Shown here in pieces: positions 14,629-25,682 of a stretch of 64,000 bases of DNA. This stretch comes from Ulva prolifera. Its lineage: Eukaryota; Chlorophyta; Ulvophyceae; Ulvales; Ulvaceae. Within the stretch, counting starts at the first letter, position 1; each line of letters starts with the position of its first letter. The position numbers were made by a program, and so were the translations under genes. The notes beneath the pieces were generated by a model. That model was not told the DNA's origin and did not search any database. It saw only the letters and a list, made by a program, of their open reading frames with translations. The stretch covers positions 2,363,713 through 2,427,712 of the forward strand of contig CM041201.1 of assembly GCA_023078555.1 (NCBI GenBank), read 5' to 3'.

Positions 14629-17343
14629 ATGGCAAGTGCAGCCAGCTACACGTCCAAGCTGTTCGGGATGGAAGGCAAGTGCGTCCTGGTCACCGGTGGC
14701 ACGTCAGGTGCGTCAACATGGGGTGATCTCCAGCCTCTGATAAATGAAAGCACATTGGAATGATTTCGATCTTGCACTCACGTTTCCTGAGAATGACCTA
14801 AAAGTTGAAGCCATGTGCTTGGGGAAGTCAGGCCAGGACTGTCATGCAGCCGATGCTGGTCAACGCAATCAGCTTTCCGTCGCATCAGTACAGAGACAGC
14901 GTTGTCAACAGCTGTTGTGTCCATGAGATCACGAGTATGTGTCAAATGTCAGCCAGTTCCAGTCATGTGCTGTATGCATCCTCAGCTGGTGCCCACCTGT
15001 CAGTGGATGGGCAAGATCATGCATCAACATCCCGGTGCAGGCCGTCTTCACTCTTGAAAGTAAACCACGAATACAATTATGCGGGGCACATGTCAAGCCA
15101 TACCATTCAGACGCCTTTGCATGTCATCTTGCCCGGTGATAGTTTATGTACCTGACAACACAGTCAGACCAGGCCGGTTTGGGCACAGCATGCGCACTTC
15201 AGGGCCTCAACACGAGCATCACCCACTGGTTCACAGTAAGTTGACAGGTCTGCGGAGATTCAGGCATAGGCAAGGCCGTTGTCGAGGAGTTTGCAAAGCT
15301 CGGAGCGAAGGTGTACACATGTGCCCGAGACGAGCAGAAGCTGAGCGAGACGGTGGCGCACCTCAGCGACCAAGGCCACGTGGTTGGAGGCTCCCCGGCA
15401 GATGTTTGCAACCTTGAAGATGCCAAGGACTTGGTGGCAAAAGCGAAGACGTTCTTTGACGGTATGAATCCACTGCTACGTCAAGTGAATGAGAATTTAC
15501 TGAAAGGACATTGACAACTCCGCATGCACGGGACCATATATAAAAGGGTGAACCACCTGAAACAGGGCCTCCTCCCGTGCACATCATCATCATCATTCAA
15601 GGCACTGCTCACATCAGTGCTAGTGACCACTGCCCATGCCACCGGCAAGTAGAATTATCTATCAGTACGGCCACTCATCGAAGGAACGCAGGCATCAGAG
15701 CCCATCAGCGTTGACATGGCTAGCTAGCCGCCCTATTGTCTTGCGAACAAGTATGCTTCGAACATACTGAACTGTAGCAACAACCCACTGCGGTGCCTCT
15801 TGACCGTGGTGGAGTCAGCGTGTGCACGTGGATTCCCGGTCAGCTGTGTCACACTTGTGCCTGGGCAGCAGAAGGTTCGAACTCCTTGCATCATCATGCC
15901 ACTCCCACACAAGGGAAACAATCGGCTCTGGCACGTAGACATGTCAAACCCCATCACAGCAGTGTGCTGCGGGTGGTGGAGGACCATGATAGCTCACACT
16001 GTGTTACTGTGTTGCACACCGCTTCACGTACATCCCGTGTGCTTGCCTGTTGAGCGTGTTCTTGTTATTGTGCCAAACTCCTTTGATGCGTTTCATTCCG
16101 GCATCACATCTGCTCTGTTGCGCAGCATGGCCGCATCAGTTTTAAGCACATGTGCTTGTCCACGCAGGCAGGCTGGACGTGCTGATCAACAATGTCGGCA
16201 CCAACCGCCGCAAGGCCGCCCTCGACGCCACGGCGGAGGACCTCGCGTTCCTGATGGCCACGAACGTACAGTCTGCGCTGCAGCTGAGCCAGCTGTGCCA
16301 CCCGGCGCTGGCCAAGGCGGGCGGCAGCATCGTTCTCAACTCGTCCGTGGCGGGCGGGCCGCAGGCGATGAAGAGCGGCTGCATGTACGCCATGACCAAA
16401 GGTGAGGCTTTCTCACCTGTGAGTCAATGGCAGACTTGGCAGGGCTCCTGCAAACGTGAGCGAGTCAGCAAGCAAGCATGCATGTGTGCGCACTGGCCGC
16501 TGTGCTGCTGCGGGTGATGGAGATGTTGATCACTAGGCCTCACGTGGCCCCTGCGCCACACAGTTTTTGCAGTTTAGCCTGCTGCAATGCAGAGTCACTT
16601 GCACCCACTTATGCTAATCATTGGGCCTCACGTGGCCCCTGTGCCACGCAGTTTTTGCAGTTTAGCCTGCTGCAATGCAGAGTCACTTGCACCCCTGTTA
16701 GGCCTGCCGAGGCTGCTCACAGCACATCGGCCATTTTTTAGAATTACAGCGGGAATCTGTGGTACATAGTGCGCACAGTGCTGAGACACCAGGCCCCTTG
16801 CACACTGCCCCAGCCTGGATGGCCCCAACCCTCTCTTCCACCGTGATCACAACAGCCCACACCCGGGCCCCCCTCAAGCGTGTCACCCCAAGTACGTGGG
16901 AGCCACTTGGTGCTTTGGAACTTTGCTGAACCCGTCAGCCACAGATGCCTCGCACAAACACCGTGCCAGCGCTGCTGCAGCCTCACTGAACCAGCTGACC
17001 AAGAACCTCGCGTGTGAGTGGGCGCGGGACGGCATCCGCGTCAACGCGGTCGCGCCGTGGTACACCGCCACCCCCGCCGCTGCCGCCGCGCTGCACGCCG
17101 ACCCGCAGTACGAGGCCGTCGTGCTCGGCCGCACGCCGCTCGGCCGCATCGGCCAACCACCTTCGCGCCCATGCATGTGCGACAGCGACGGCGGCAGCGG
17201 GTGCAGCGGTGATGGCCTTCCTGGCGTCGCCGGCGGCGGCGTACATGACGGGGCAGACGCTCGCCGTTGACGGTGGCCACAGCGTGATGGGCATCTATGC
17301 CGAGGCCCGGGGGGATGCCGCCTCCAGCGGCGCCCGCTTCTAG
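14629..17343 (+). pseudogene. SDR2: tropinone-reductase-like dehydrogenase, last junction deleted, unit A
   Basis: Exons 14,629-14,707, 15,264-15,461, 16,168-16,401, 16,981 onward and 17,207-17,343 match the intact unit C gene. TGGTSGIGK, NNVG, SSVAGG, YAMTK and NAVAPWYT are all present. Relative to unit C, 146 bp (C 51,249-51,394) are missing after LGRIGQP. The loss removes the last seven codons of exon 4, the GT donor and most of the intron. Reading straight through shifts the frame, so the conserved last exon ([12 protein letters not shown]) is lost unless a cryptic donor is used. The catalytic residues remain, but the C-terminal part that closes the Rossmann fold and tetramer interface does not. 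Confidence 0.75.
16536..16694 (+). repeat. Tandem duplication (88-bp period) in SDR2 intron 3
   Basis: Two near-identical copies start at the GGCCTCACGTGG motifs (16,536 and 16,624) and end after CACTTGCACCC. Unit C has one copy at the same intron position (from 50,714), so the duplication is specific to unit A. Confidence 0.85.
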
Positions 17344-18711
17344 AGCCGCATCTGATGCCCCTCCACCAAACAATTGGCAGATTTTGTGGACCTGGCATCT
17401 CTGCAGCTACTGTGTCGGGGTCACAGGCACGCTGAGCAGGGTCGCTGCTTGAATCGCACGCGGCTGACACCTTGCCCGCCTGTGGATGCTAGCTCTCCTT
17501 GCTTGCACATGCTGTTGGCCATTGGTCATGCTTGCAAGCGCGAGCATGCATTCCGGACGGCCGCCGACAGCCAGCACCGGGGCTCGTTCGCACTGCGCTT
17601 GCATTGCGTGCCACGCACCGCTAGCGCTGCTGTGTTCACGTGTGGAGGCGACCAGATGCCATAGTTTTGCGGCACCTGATCGGACCATGGGGCCTCCGGG
17701 TGCTGAGTGTCAGCGCTGGTCCAGGTGTGGCAGGGACTGTTGCTTTGGGATACACTCCGAGTCGTGAACATGCAAGATAGCATTAGGAGGACATCCTGTC
17801 GAAGGGGCAGTCTGGCCATGATGGGGTGTAAGGCAATGCCAACTGACATGACATGCGACACCCGGAATGCCACGCAATTATGTTGACAATATAGAAACTC
17901 TGAACAGCCTTGCGGTCTCACTGCGGCGGCAGAGCCTCCAACTGGGCCCACTGCACAATCATTGCAGAGCATCTCGACTCTGAACAACACGTGAGACTCA
18001 TGCACAGGATTCCCCTGAGAGGCACTTTCATTCGAGCAGGTGCTGCCGCAGGCCTGTGCCGTTGAACAGGGAGTCAAAGAGGGCTGACGTACATGCAATC
18101 TGCCATGCTGCAGATACACACGCCACGCACAACGATGGTCGGAACGGGAACCCCATGGTATAGAGTGGGACTTGGTACCCTGTTGCTGAAAGCTCGAGCC
18201 TGAGTTGTATTGTAATTTGTTCTTACAGATGATTGACACGGGAATAGACAAACACAACAGAAGAAGGTCTTCCTAGGCAGCATACACACAGCCATACTGC
18301 AGCACTTTTGTGTTGTGATGTAATGACTGATGTGCTTCTTGAGTGGCAGTGTTTGAACTGTGCCTGTTTCACGCTGCTTTGACTACTCTCTGAGGTTTGG
18401 CATCAGCATGGCAGCCTCGATGCACCTCAGCGTGCCATCAAGTGGTCTCCATGGCTGTCTACGCTAATGGCTCAGCATGCTTGCGTCGGCAGTTGCCGGC
18501 TTCAGCAGTTGGGGATCCCATGAAAGGTTGCTTCACCGGCTTTGACTGCTCTACAACGTCTGCAACATGCGCACAGACTGTCAACATTTCTGTGAAAACG
18601 CGCCTTGCACAGTGTTGCTGCATGCTCTGCACTGAAGCCAATGCTCTGGAACTGGTTGCAGCATGACCTTGGCCACAAGTCTGAGTGTCGACAACTCGCC
18701 GGGCACATGCA
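17344..18711. other. SDR2-NLR convergent intergenic region, unit A
   Basis: This is the 3' flank shared by the plus-strand SDR2 and the minus-strand NLR. The part from about 17,785 (AGGAGGACATCCTGTC) to 18,640 is conserved in units B (31,165-32,070) and C (52,045-52,960), so it travels with the NLR 3' end. No coding sequence is recognised. Confidence 0.5.
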
Positions 18712-21700
18712 TCATGACAGGGGCGAGCGGGGTACATGTTGCTTGTAAAGCAGGCAGCAACTCAGACAGGTTGGCAGGATCGCTTGTGCCCCCTGGGTCA
18801 CCCTCTGGCAGCAGCCTGCCGCGGCGCACCTCCACCAGCACACTGCCCGACAACGCTCCTGAACTCTATTGAAATCCATGCATAAGCTAGGATGTAGCAC
18901 AGGCAGACAGGTCGGCCACACGTGCTGCCGCTTGAGTCCGCTTCCCATTTCACAGAAGTACCGGAACGTGCGGCCGCTGATGCACTCTGGCAGTTGTGTA
19001 AGACTCTTGCACAACATGAGGTCGAGGTGCTGTAGCTGGCTGCAGCCGCTGATGCCCTCTGGTAGTTGTGTCAGACTCTCGCAGCTGCTGAGGTCGAGGT
19101 GCTGTAGCTGGCTGAAGCCGCTGATGCCCTCTGGCAGTTGTGGAAGACTCTTGCACCAGCTGAGGTCGAGGTGCTGTAGCTGGCTGCAGCCGCTGATGCC
19201 CTCTGGCAGTTGTGTAAGGCTTGTGCACCTGCTGAGGTTGAGGTGCTGTAGCTGGCTGCAGCCGCTGATGCCCTCAGGCAGTTGTGTAAGACTGTTGCAC
19301 CGGCTGAGGTCGAGGTGCTGTAGCTGGCTGCAGCCGCTGATGCCCTCTGGCAATTGTGTAAGATTCATGCAACCACTGAGGTCGAGGTGCTGTAGCTGGC
19401 TGCAGCCGCTGATGCCCTCTGGCAGTTGTGTCAGACTCTCGCAGCTGCTGAGGTCGAGGTGCTGTAGCTGGCTGAAGCCGCTGATGCCCTCTGGCAGTTG
19501 TGGAAGACTCTCGCACCAGCTGAGGTGGAGGTGCTGTAGCTGGCTGCAGCCGCTGATGCCCTCTGGCAGTTGTGTAAGACGTTTGCACCTGCTGAGGTCG
19601 AGGTGCTGTAGCTGGCAGCAGCCGCTGATGCCCTCTGGCAGTTGTGTAAGACGCTTGCACCAGCTGAGGTCGAGGTGCTGTACCTGGCTGCAGCCGCTGA
19701 TACCCTCTGGCAGTTGTCTAAGACTCATGCAATAGCTGAGGTTGAGGTGATGTAGCTTGCTGCAGCCGCTGATGCTGTCTGGCAGGTGTGTAAGACTCCA
19801 GCATCTGCTGAGGTTGAGGTACTGTAGCTGGCTGCAACTGCTGATGCCCTCTGGCAGCTGTTCTATACTCTCGCTGCCACTGAGGTCAAGGTGCTCCAGC
19901 TTCCCCAGTCGCTCCACTCGAACCTCGGAGGCATGGCGAAGTCGCATCCTCAGGAACCTGAGCATGGGCCAGCAGCAAAGGTACTGCGCAGCCCGTTCCC
20001 CCGCATGTCCGTGAAATTCCAGCCATAGCCACTGCAGCCTTGGCGCGCATAAGCATCGCCACCGCTTGTCCCAGTGCGAACTGGCCCCATCGACCACTAC
20101 GCAGGCTCGTAGCCGCTTACCATCGACCTTCAACTTTGGATCAATCGATGCATCCGCGACGTGACCTGCCGCCTGGTGCGAGCTGATGTATTGCAACGAT
20201 GAGGATGCATGGCTGTGTTCACTGCCTGAGATGCAGCGCTCTTGGTCCTGCGCTGACAGTTGCAGCGCAATGTCTCGCAGGATGTCGTGCATGTAGTATT
20301 TATGCGTATAATGGTGAAAACGCATGTTAAAGGAATCTGGTGCCACAGCCCTGGACACGAGGCTGCGGCTGACGAGTTGCTCGAGCTTGGCGGCGGCCGC
20401 CCTGACGCTGGCGGGCGTGTGCAGGGGCGCGTGCGTCGCAAAGAGGTGCAGCAGAGCCTCCTCCCCCACCCTCGCATCCTCGGGGAACATCGCAAAGTCC
20501 ATGAAGCACTCCTTCAGGGATGGCGGCAAGATTTCAACGCTCGTAGCACAGGTCCGGGTGACATCATCATCACGTGCACCTGCTGCCCTCTGCGCCTTCT
20601 GCACTTCCAGGCGCTCCTCCCAAGCCTCCGCTGTTCTGCAGTGGCGCAGTGCGCCGCCGAGCACACCAAGCGCGAGGGGATTGCTGCCGCAGCTCTGCAG
20701 CAGCTCTGAACAGGCAGCAGCAGGCACATACTCTGGCGGATGCGCTTCGGCCGACCCAAAGGCATGGTGGTAGAACAGCTGCTTTGCAGGCCCTTCTTTG
20801 AGGAGACCAGGCTTATGAATGCGCAGCTCGCGCATGAGCGTGACTTCACCTGTGCGCGGATCGCGGGGAAGGTAAGACAGAGTCTCTTCGCTCCTCGTCG
20901 TAACAATGAGCCTGCTTCCGTCATGCCGCAGACTGGGCTGCGTGGCAAAGTTCAAAGCCGCCAGCTGCAGCGGACGGCCCTGCGACCATGGCCACAAGTC
21001 ATCCAGAACCAGGAGCACCGCCTGACCCCGCTCATCTTCGCCGTGCGTCAGCTGGGCCAGTGCCTGCAGTCCCTCAGCCGCGGTTGCGAAGCGAATACTC
21101 TGGCCGGGATACAGCTTGACAAATGCCGCCTCGAGAAGGCGCAGCATTTCTCTGTCATTTGCATCTTTCCCGACCGTCAGCCACACAGCTTTGTCAAAGC
21201 GCGACCTGGCGCGCGCAAACACTGCGCAGGCGATGGTCGTCTTGCCGATGCCGCCAGCCCCGACGATGCCGATGTTGCGGTTGTCCTTGAGCTGCTCGTC
21301 AATAAGGGGCACGAGGTCGTCGCTATGCTGGAAGACGTGCTTCGGCAGGGCAGGCTCACTGCACTGCGGCAGCTCGCTCGATGGGCCTCTGTGGGGATGC
21401 ATAGATGGTAACCTGCCGAAGCGGATGCGGGGCGCTGTGGGCACAGACTCTGCCTTGCTCTTCAGGGCTGGGTGCAGCTTCAAGGCTGTGTCCAGATCAC
21501 AGACTTCCTGTAGCGAAGAGCGTAACTCTTTGGGCCTGCTGCTGTAGAATACTCGCTGCCACATCCTCTGCGACCTGGATTGCACGTGCAGCAGCAGCAC
21601 CTCAGCCTCCTGCAGAGTGTCACACATGGCCTGATACTCTGACCTTTGGTCCGCAAATTCAGGCAGATCCGTCAGCTGGTCGAGGGCATGTGCGGCTTTC

Positions 21701-22008
21701 AGGAGCGCCTTGTCGCTCAGCTGATCGAGCAGCTTCCGGCACTGCTTCGGGTGGCCAGCGATCGTTATCGCTCGATCCACCAGCCACTGAATTGACTCCT
21801 CAACAGCCCAGCCGGCGACATCGCTGACGATCGGCAGGGGAATGACTGTCTTCATGGCGGTGCCAGCTGCCTTTCCCGCAGCCTTGCCTGCATTCTCGCC
21901 TGCTTTCTTGCGTGCTTCCTTCCCATAAAACATCACCTGCAGGGCATCTGCTTTCAGATCGAGGTGCATCCTTGGATGCATGGCCACACGTGTGTGTATG
22001 CACCGCAC
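18712..22008 (-). CDS. NLR1: NB-ARC/LRR receptor, unit A
   Basis: A single open frame of 1098 aa. Residues 1-190 form a helical, non-TIR N-terminal region with an Ala/Gly/Lys-rich stretch (about 36-52). The NB-ARC core follows: P-loop GAGGIGKTT (about 250-258), kinase-2 VLLVLDDLW (331-339), RNBS-B GSRLIVTTRS (364-373), GLPL-like GSNPLAL (441-447), RNBS-D CFMDFAMFPED (501-511) and MHD (573-575). An LRR array of about 12 near-identical 24-residue repeats plus a partial one completes the domain order. In plants such STAND ATPases switch ADP to ATP on recognising a ligand and trigger defence signalling; that role here is inferred. The start could be Met1 or Met10 (21,981), which has a better context and is conserved in NLR3. 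The last ~80 residues are Cys-rich and unrelated to the ends of NLR2 and NLR3, so the 3' end is rearranged or spliced. Confidence 0.85.
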   Translation of the reverse strand: MRCIHTRVAMHPRMHLDLKADALQVMFYGKEARKKAGENAGKAAGKAAGTAMKTVIPLPIVSDVAGWAVEESIQWLVDRAITIAGHPKQCRKLLDQLSDKALLKAAHALDQLTDLPEFADQRSEYQAMCDTLQEAEVLLLHVQSRSQRMWQRVFYSSRPKELRSSLQEVCDLDTALKLHPALKSKAESVPTAPRIRFGRLPSMHPHRGPSSELPQCSEPALPKHVFQHSDDLVPLIDEQLKDNRNIGIVGAGGIGKTTIACAVFARARSRFDKAVWLTVGKDANDREMLRLLEAAFVKLYPGQSIRFATAAEGLQALAQLTHGEDERGQAVLLVLDDLWPWSQGRPLQLAALNFATQPSLRHDGSRLIVTTRSEETLSYLPRDPRTGEVTLMRELRIHKPGLLKEGPAKQLFYHHAFGSAEAHPPEYVPAAACSELLQSCGSNPLALGVLGGALRHCRTAEAWEERLEVQKAQRAAGARDDDVTRTCATSVEILPPSLKECFMDFAMFPEDARVGEEALLHLFATHAPLHTPASVRAAAAKLEQLVSRSLVSRAVAPDSFNMRFHHYTHKYYMHDILRDIALQLSAQDQERCISGSEHSHASSSLQYISSHQAAGHVADASIDPKLKVDGKRLRACVVVDGASSHWDKRWRCLCAPRLQWLWLEFHGHAGERAAQYLCCWPMLRFLRMRLRHASEVRVERLGKLEHLDLSGSESIEQLPEGISSCSQLQYLNLSRCWSLTHLPDSISGCSKLHHLNLSYCMSLRQLPEGISGCSQVQHLDLSWCKRLTQLPEGISGCCQLQHLDLSRCKRLTQLPEGISGCSQLQHLHLSWCESLPQLPEGISGFSQLQHLDLSSCESLTQLPEGISGCSQLQHLDLSGCMNLTQLPEGISGCSQLQHLDLSRCNSLTQLPEGISGCSQLQHLNLSRCTSLTQLPEGISGCSQLQHLDLSWCKSLPQLPEGISGFSQLQHLDLSSCESLTQLPEGISGCSQLQHLDLMLCKSLTQLPECISGRTFRYFCEMGSGLKRQHVWPTCLPVLHPSLCMDFNRVQERCRAVCWWRCAAAGCCQRVTQGAQAILPTCLSCCLLYKQHVPRSPLS
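18960..19900 (-). repeat. 72-bp LRR-coding tandem array of NLR1
   Basis: About 12 full copies of a 72-bp unit, each coding a 24-residue LRR that starts LPEGIS and carries a LxxLxLxxCxxL core. Copies are nearly identical in DNA. Differences cluster at the codons either side of the core Cys (S-x-C-x-S). Two copies read GFSQ instead of GCSQ, in repeats separated by five units, which suggests a duplicated block. Confidence 0.9.
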
Positions 22009-23160
22009 GACCTGGCAGTCAAGCAGTTCGCTCAGCAGCCTGACTCATGTTTGGGACATTGGACAAATTGGCGTCAATACAATTCGGCGTGCGGTGTGTG
22101 CTGCGAAACACCATCGGCGATGCTGGCAATGCTGGCGATGAGAAGAATCTGGGCCGGCGAGGTTACAAATGACTGTACTGTCACCTTGACACTGAAGTAT
22201 TGCACATGTACTGAAAAGAGGAAGCCTATAGGCTGCTAGTGAAGGTGATGAGCCGCGGCGGCCGTGTTGCGGATCTTCCCACTCATGCACCATCACTCCC
22301 ACGCCAGGGCAAACGGGAACAGGGTTCCAAAGGCAGTAGGGCACAGAGCCTGCGAAGGGTGCATGCATATGAGCTGAATTGATGCTGTAAGGCTGCACAC
22401 GGTTGAGTGGCAGCCTTACAGCAGCAACTCAACCGTGTGCTGCCGTTGCCACTGCCATTGTACACCTGCTGGGTTTGATGAGGCCGGTTGGACGTTCTGT
22501 GGCGTACCCACTCGAATGCACTAGCTACGTCATAGATGTGTCCGCCAGCTACTAGCTAGTAGTACTAGGTGAATGGTAGACCTCATGGCACTGCGCGACT
22601 CGCTATGACTTAACTGCACCGTACACCGTGGATCCATCCCAGGTCGCGCCATGATGTGGATTGCGTTACGTATTTTGCACCATAGTATTGCAGCATCGGC
22701 GCAGCACACATGCATGCAAAGCAGGATACCCAACGTTAGTGCTCAGCTCGCGTGGTCAGAATATACACGCAGCCTGGCCTGCCATGCGTAGAGCCATGCA
22801 TGAGGACCAGATGGCTGCACGGTCGCGTGGCGTGACGTCACCCCGGGCCTACGCACGCTGCGGTAGTCTTCGGTGCATGCATGAATGCATGCAGAACACA
22901 CCTCACGCTGGGGCCTCGGTCAAGCGCGGCAGTGTCCAGAACTTGCGCGGCGGTGCCGGAAGGGGGGGGCAGCCTGGCTTGGTGCGCACTTGAGGTGTCG
23001 CTCCCTCCAGAGAACTTGGAGGCGCGCGGGTGTGGGAGGGGGGGCGGGAGAGGTTTGGGTGGTGCACCTCTAAGGTAGTAGTTGCAGATGCAGGACCAAG
23101 TGCAAGTTGGGTTTGAGAGGGCCTGCACAGGCTGCGGCGGTCAGGGGCACCCCAGCCGCC
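22009..23160. promoter_or_regulatory. NLR1 upstream region with one copy of the M repeat module
   Basis: About 22,480-23,160 is one copy of a degenerate module found three times upstream of NLR3 (about 57,990-62,110). Landmarks in order are a GGATCTGTCAGC/CTACTAGCTA stretch, CGCGCCATGATG, TACACACAGCCTGCC, CAGATGGCTGCA and CACACCTCACGCTGGGGCC. It is non-coding as far as I can see and may hold the NLR promoter or 5' leader. Confidence 0.5.
22384..22438. repeat. Interleaved inverted repeats (pseudoknot-type layout)
   Basis: The arm GCTGTAAGGCTGC (22,384-22,396) pairs perfectly with GCAGCCTTACAGC (22,410-22,422). The arm ACACGGTTGAGT (22,397-22,408) pairs perfectly with ACTCAACCGTGT (22,427-22,438). 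The order is A-B-A'-B', so the stems interleave as in an H-type pseudoknot rather than nest. It lies about 380 bp upstream of the NLR1 start, in the sequence that would be transcribed if the leader is long. The homologous place in unit C (about 61,075) lacks it. Confidence 0.75.
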
Positions 23161-23929
23161 GTTGCACAGCAGGATCGAATCTAGCAATGCGGTTTTCCGC
23201 CATATTTGGCATCTCAATGTATCATGGCGGATGCATATCCCAACTGAAGATGGATTGAACGCTGCATTGAGCCCCTGGCGCCATGGCACAGCTGCATTGG
23301 CTGGCGCCACAACTGCAATCTCATTCCTGCGCCGTTCAAAGTCATCCAGTGGCCTATTTACAAGTACATACAACACACGATGTCGTTTTGCGAACACATG
23401 GGATGTAGCATTGCATACCTGGAAATTGGCGTCTTCCAATTGACCAAAAACGTGGTCGAAGCACGGATTGAGACGCTGTTGTCTCGGCGTGGCACCAAAA
23501 TTGGGAGGGGTGGTTCGGATAGGGCCGGCACAGTCAAGGGACGGAGACAGGCACCGGTGGGCTCTGAGATGGCCTAGCCAGGCAGCCGCAGTCCTGCAGC
23601 ATCACACTCTCGAGTGACACTGTGTGGCAGTCTAGGGACGTGCCCTCTGTTGCGTTGCATTCTTGCAAGTCTCGCGGTGGTGCGCCGCATCACCGATACA
23701 TCGACAGCGCCGCCGGCACTGCAAGAGGAACGCTGCAGCGCGGACGTGACAGGCACACGGCGATCGGGCCAGAGTGAACATGCATGAATCGGACAGCAAA
23801 CAGGCAGGCGCCCTAGCACCCTGAGCGACATGCAGATGCTGTAGCAATCGCGACACATCCACATCCTGGGGCTCCGTTGTGACTGAATTCGAAGGGGACA
23901 CACTCAGCGGAGGTGCTGACTCACTGCTA

Positions 23930-25228
23930 GGGGTTCTCAACTCACTGCTGAGCAGCAACATTGCAGGGCCCAGATCGCAGTTGCATGCGTCTACACAGGT
24001 CGTCGCTCATGCGTATGAGCGCCTCCGTATGAGCGGCCATATGAGCGATACGTTCACCATGTTTGGGTCGAACAGCTGACCTGGAGAATGTGGGATCACT
24101 GGAAGCACGACAGAAGCTGGCTTGTGCGGATGGTTTCGTTGTGGTCACGACCTGGTCCTGGCTAGCATTTGGCTTGGCAAGTATCTCGTGGACGTCGCAG
24201 GCTCCTGAACAGCCTGTGCAAAAATACCTGACTGCCGCTGCGTGACTGCCGCTTTGTTCGCGGTGCCATCTACCGACTCTCACGACCGCATCCAGACCTG
24301 ACTGATGTGACTCTTGCGGTAGGAAGTGTGATCTACGAGACGCAGAATACAACCGTTGCTGGTCAGCAGGGGGGTGGGCACTCGGTCTGCATGCACGTCC
24401 ACCGGGAACGCGGGCAACTCAGAACGCTCTGGAACACGCTTTAAAGAGCCATAGACTGAGTAGAACAACCTGAATCGGTCTGAAGCATTCTGGGTTAAAC
24501 AGATTTGAATGCCCGTCGAAACGAGGGGTGTTTGATGAAAAGTGCTGTTTTGCCCAGCGCGGCTCAAATGACGTCAAATGGCGCCCAGCGCATGCCCAGT
24601 GTGCTTGGTGGGCCGAGAACACCTCGAAAACACGATAATATGTGTCACTGGTGATGATTGATAAAGCAGCTAGTTGTCGAGTGTCCGTCTGACTTGACAG
24701 CACGACTCGCGACGACTCGCCAGCGTAGCCACGGCGAGCGACCAGCTCGCTGGGGCTGGTCACCACGATATGGCATGTGTTGCAGAACAATATGTATGTT
24801 ATCCAGTCTACAAAGCATTTGTGTCAATCGGCCGGAACAGGTTGATGAAGACACCATCCTGGCTTCGAGGTGAAAGCTCGATATCCAGACTCAACCAGCG
24901 CGAATTTTACCTGTCACTTTCCGATCAGTACCTGGTCTCTAGGCAAGAAGCAGTCCATTACTGGCCGTGGACCACTGGTTCTGAATTCACAAGACGCACA
25001 GGCCAAGCCTTCATCGTTGATCTGGCATGCAGTGCACAATGCCATGAGAGTGACGCACAACGCATGCAACTTTGGGGTTTCTATACCATAAGGTAAAACC
25101 TCTGTCACACTGCGATACATCACCCGTTGCACCAGAGCCATGTCTTGTGACCGTGCACAAACATGTCAGCACACCTACATTTGCTCACACCTGGGGTTCT
25201 CAACTCACTGCTGAGCAGCAACATTGCA
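23930..25228. repeat. Unit A-specific 1.26-kb insertion between direct repeats
   Basis: A 36-bp sequence (23,930-23,965) beginning GGGGTTCTCAACTCACTGCT is repeated exactly at 25,193-25,228; looser similarity continues for about 25 bp more. Units B (about 35,447) and C (about 63,396) have one copy and no intervening sequence. The insert (about 23,966-25,192) has no recognisable coding domain, terminal inverted repeat or poly(A). Confidence 0.7.
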
Positions 25229-25621
25229 AGGTGCAGATCGCAGGTGTGTGATGCGGACATGGTTGGTTGTGATGTCGGCAGACAAGGCTAAAATCAGGGT
25301 CGATGCGGATTCAAAACTATATTTGGCATGTGGGAAGCAGTGTAGGACAAGCAGAGGTGGTCACGAGTGGAGCGTGTGCCATGCGTAGTTGGCTCTACAC
25401 GCTCGTGCACGACGTGAAAGCTTCCCTCGCAAGGCAGCTGCAGTTTGATCATCCGGTCAAGGCGGTGTCTATGTCCTGTAAAGCAAGTTTTCGTCTGAAC
25501 CGAATCTGTCGACCTGGATTCGCGATCGGCCTCTGGAAAGCCAGCGAAATGTAGCAGAAGCCCGTGCGCGAATGAAGGTGTACATACATATACAAGAAAG
25601 GCAGCTAAGATGAGTGTTCCC

Positions 25622-25682
25622 GTGAGAAGTGTTACAAGGGCAAAAGTGAGAAGTGTCATAAGCGGGGCCCCGTGAGAAGTGT
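25622..25682. repeat. Three iterations of GTGAGAAGTGT
   Basis: Exact copies at 25,622, 25,646 and 25,672 (spacing 24 and 26 bp). The same set is at 35,900, 35,924 and 35,950 in unit B. In unit C it is at 63,806 and 63,830, with a third changed to ATGAGAAGTGT. This could be a clustered binding site; function unknown. Confidence 0.6.
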
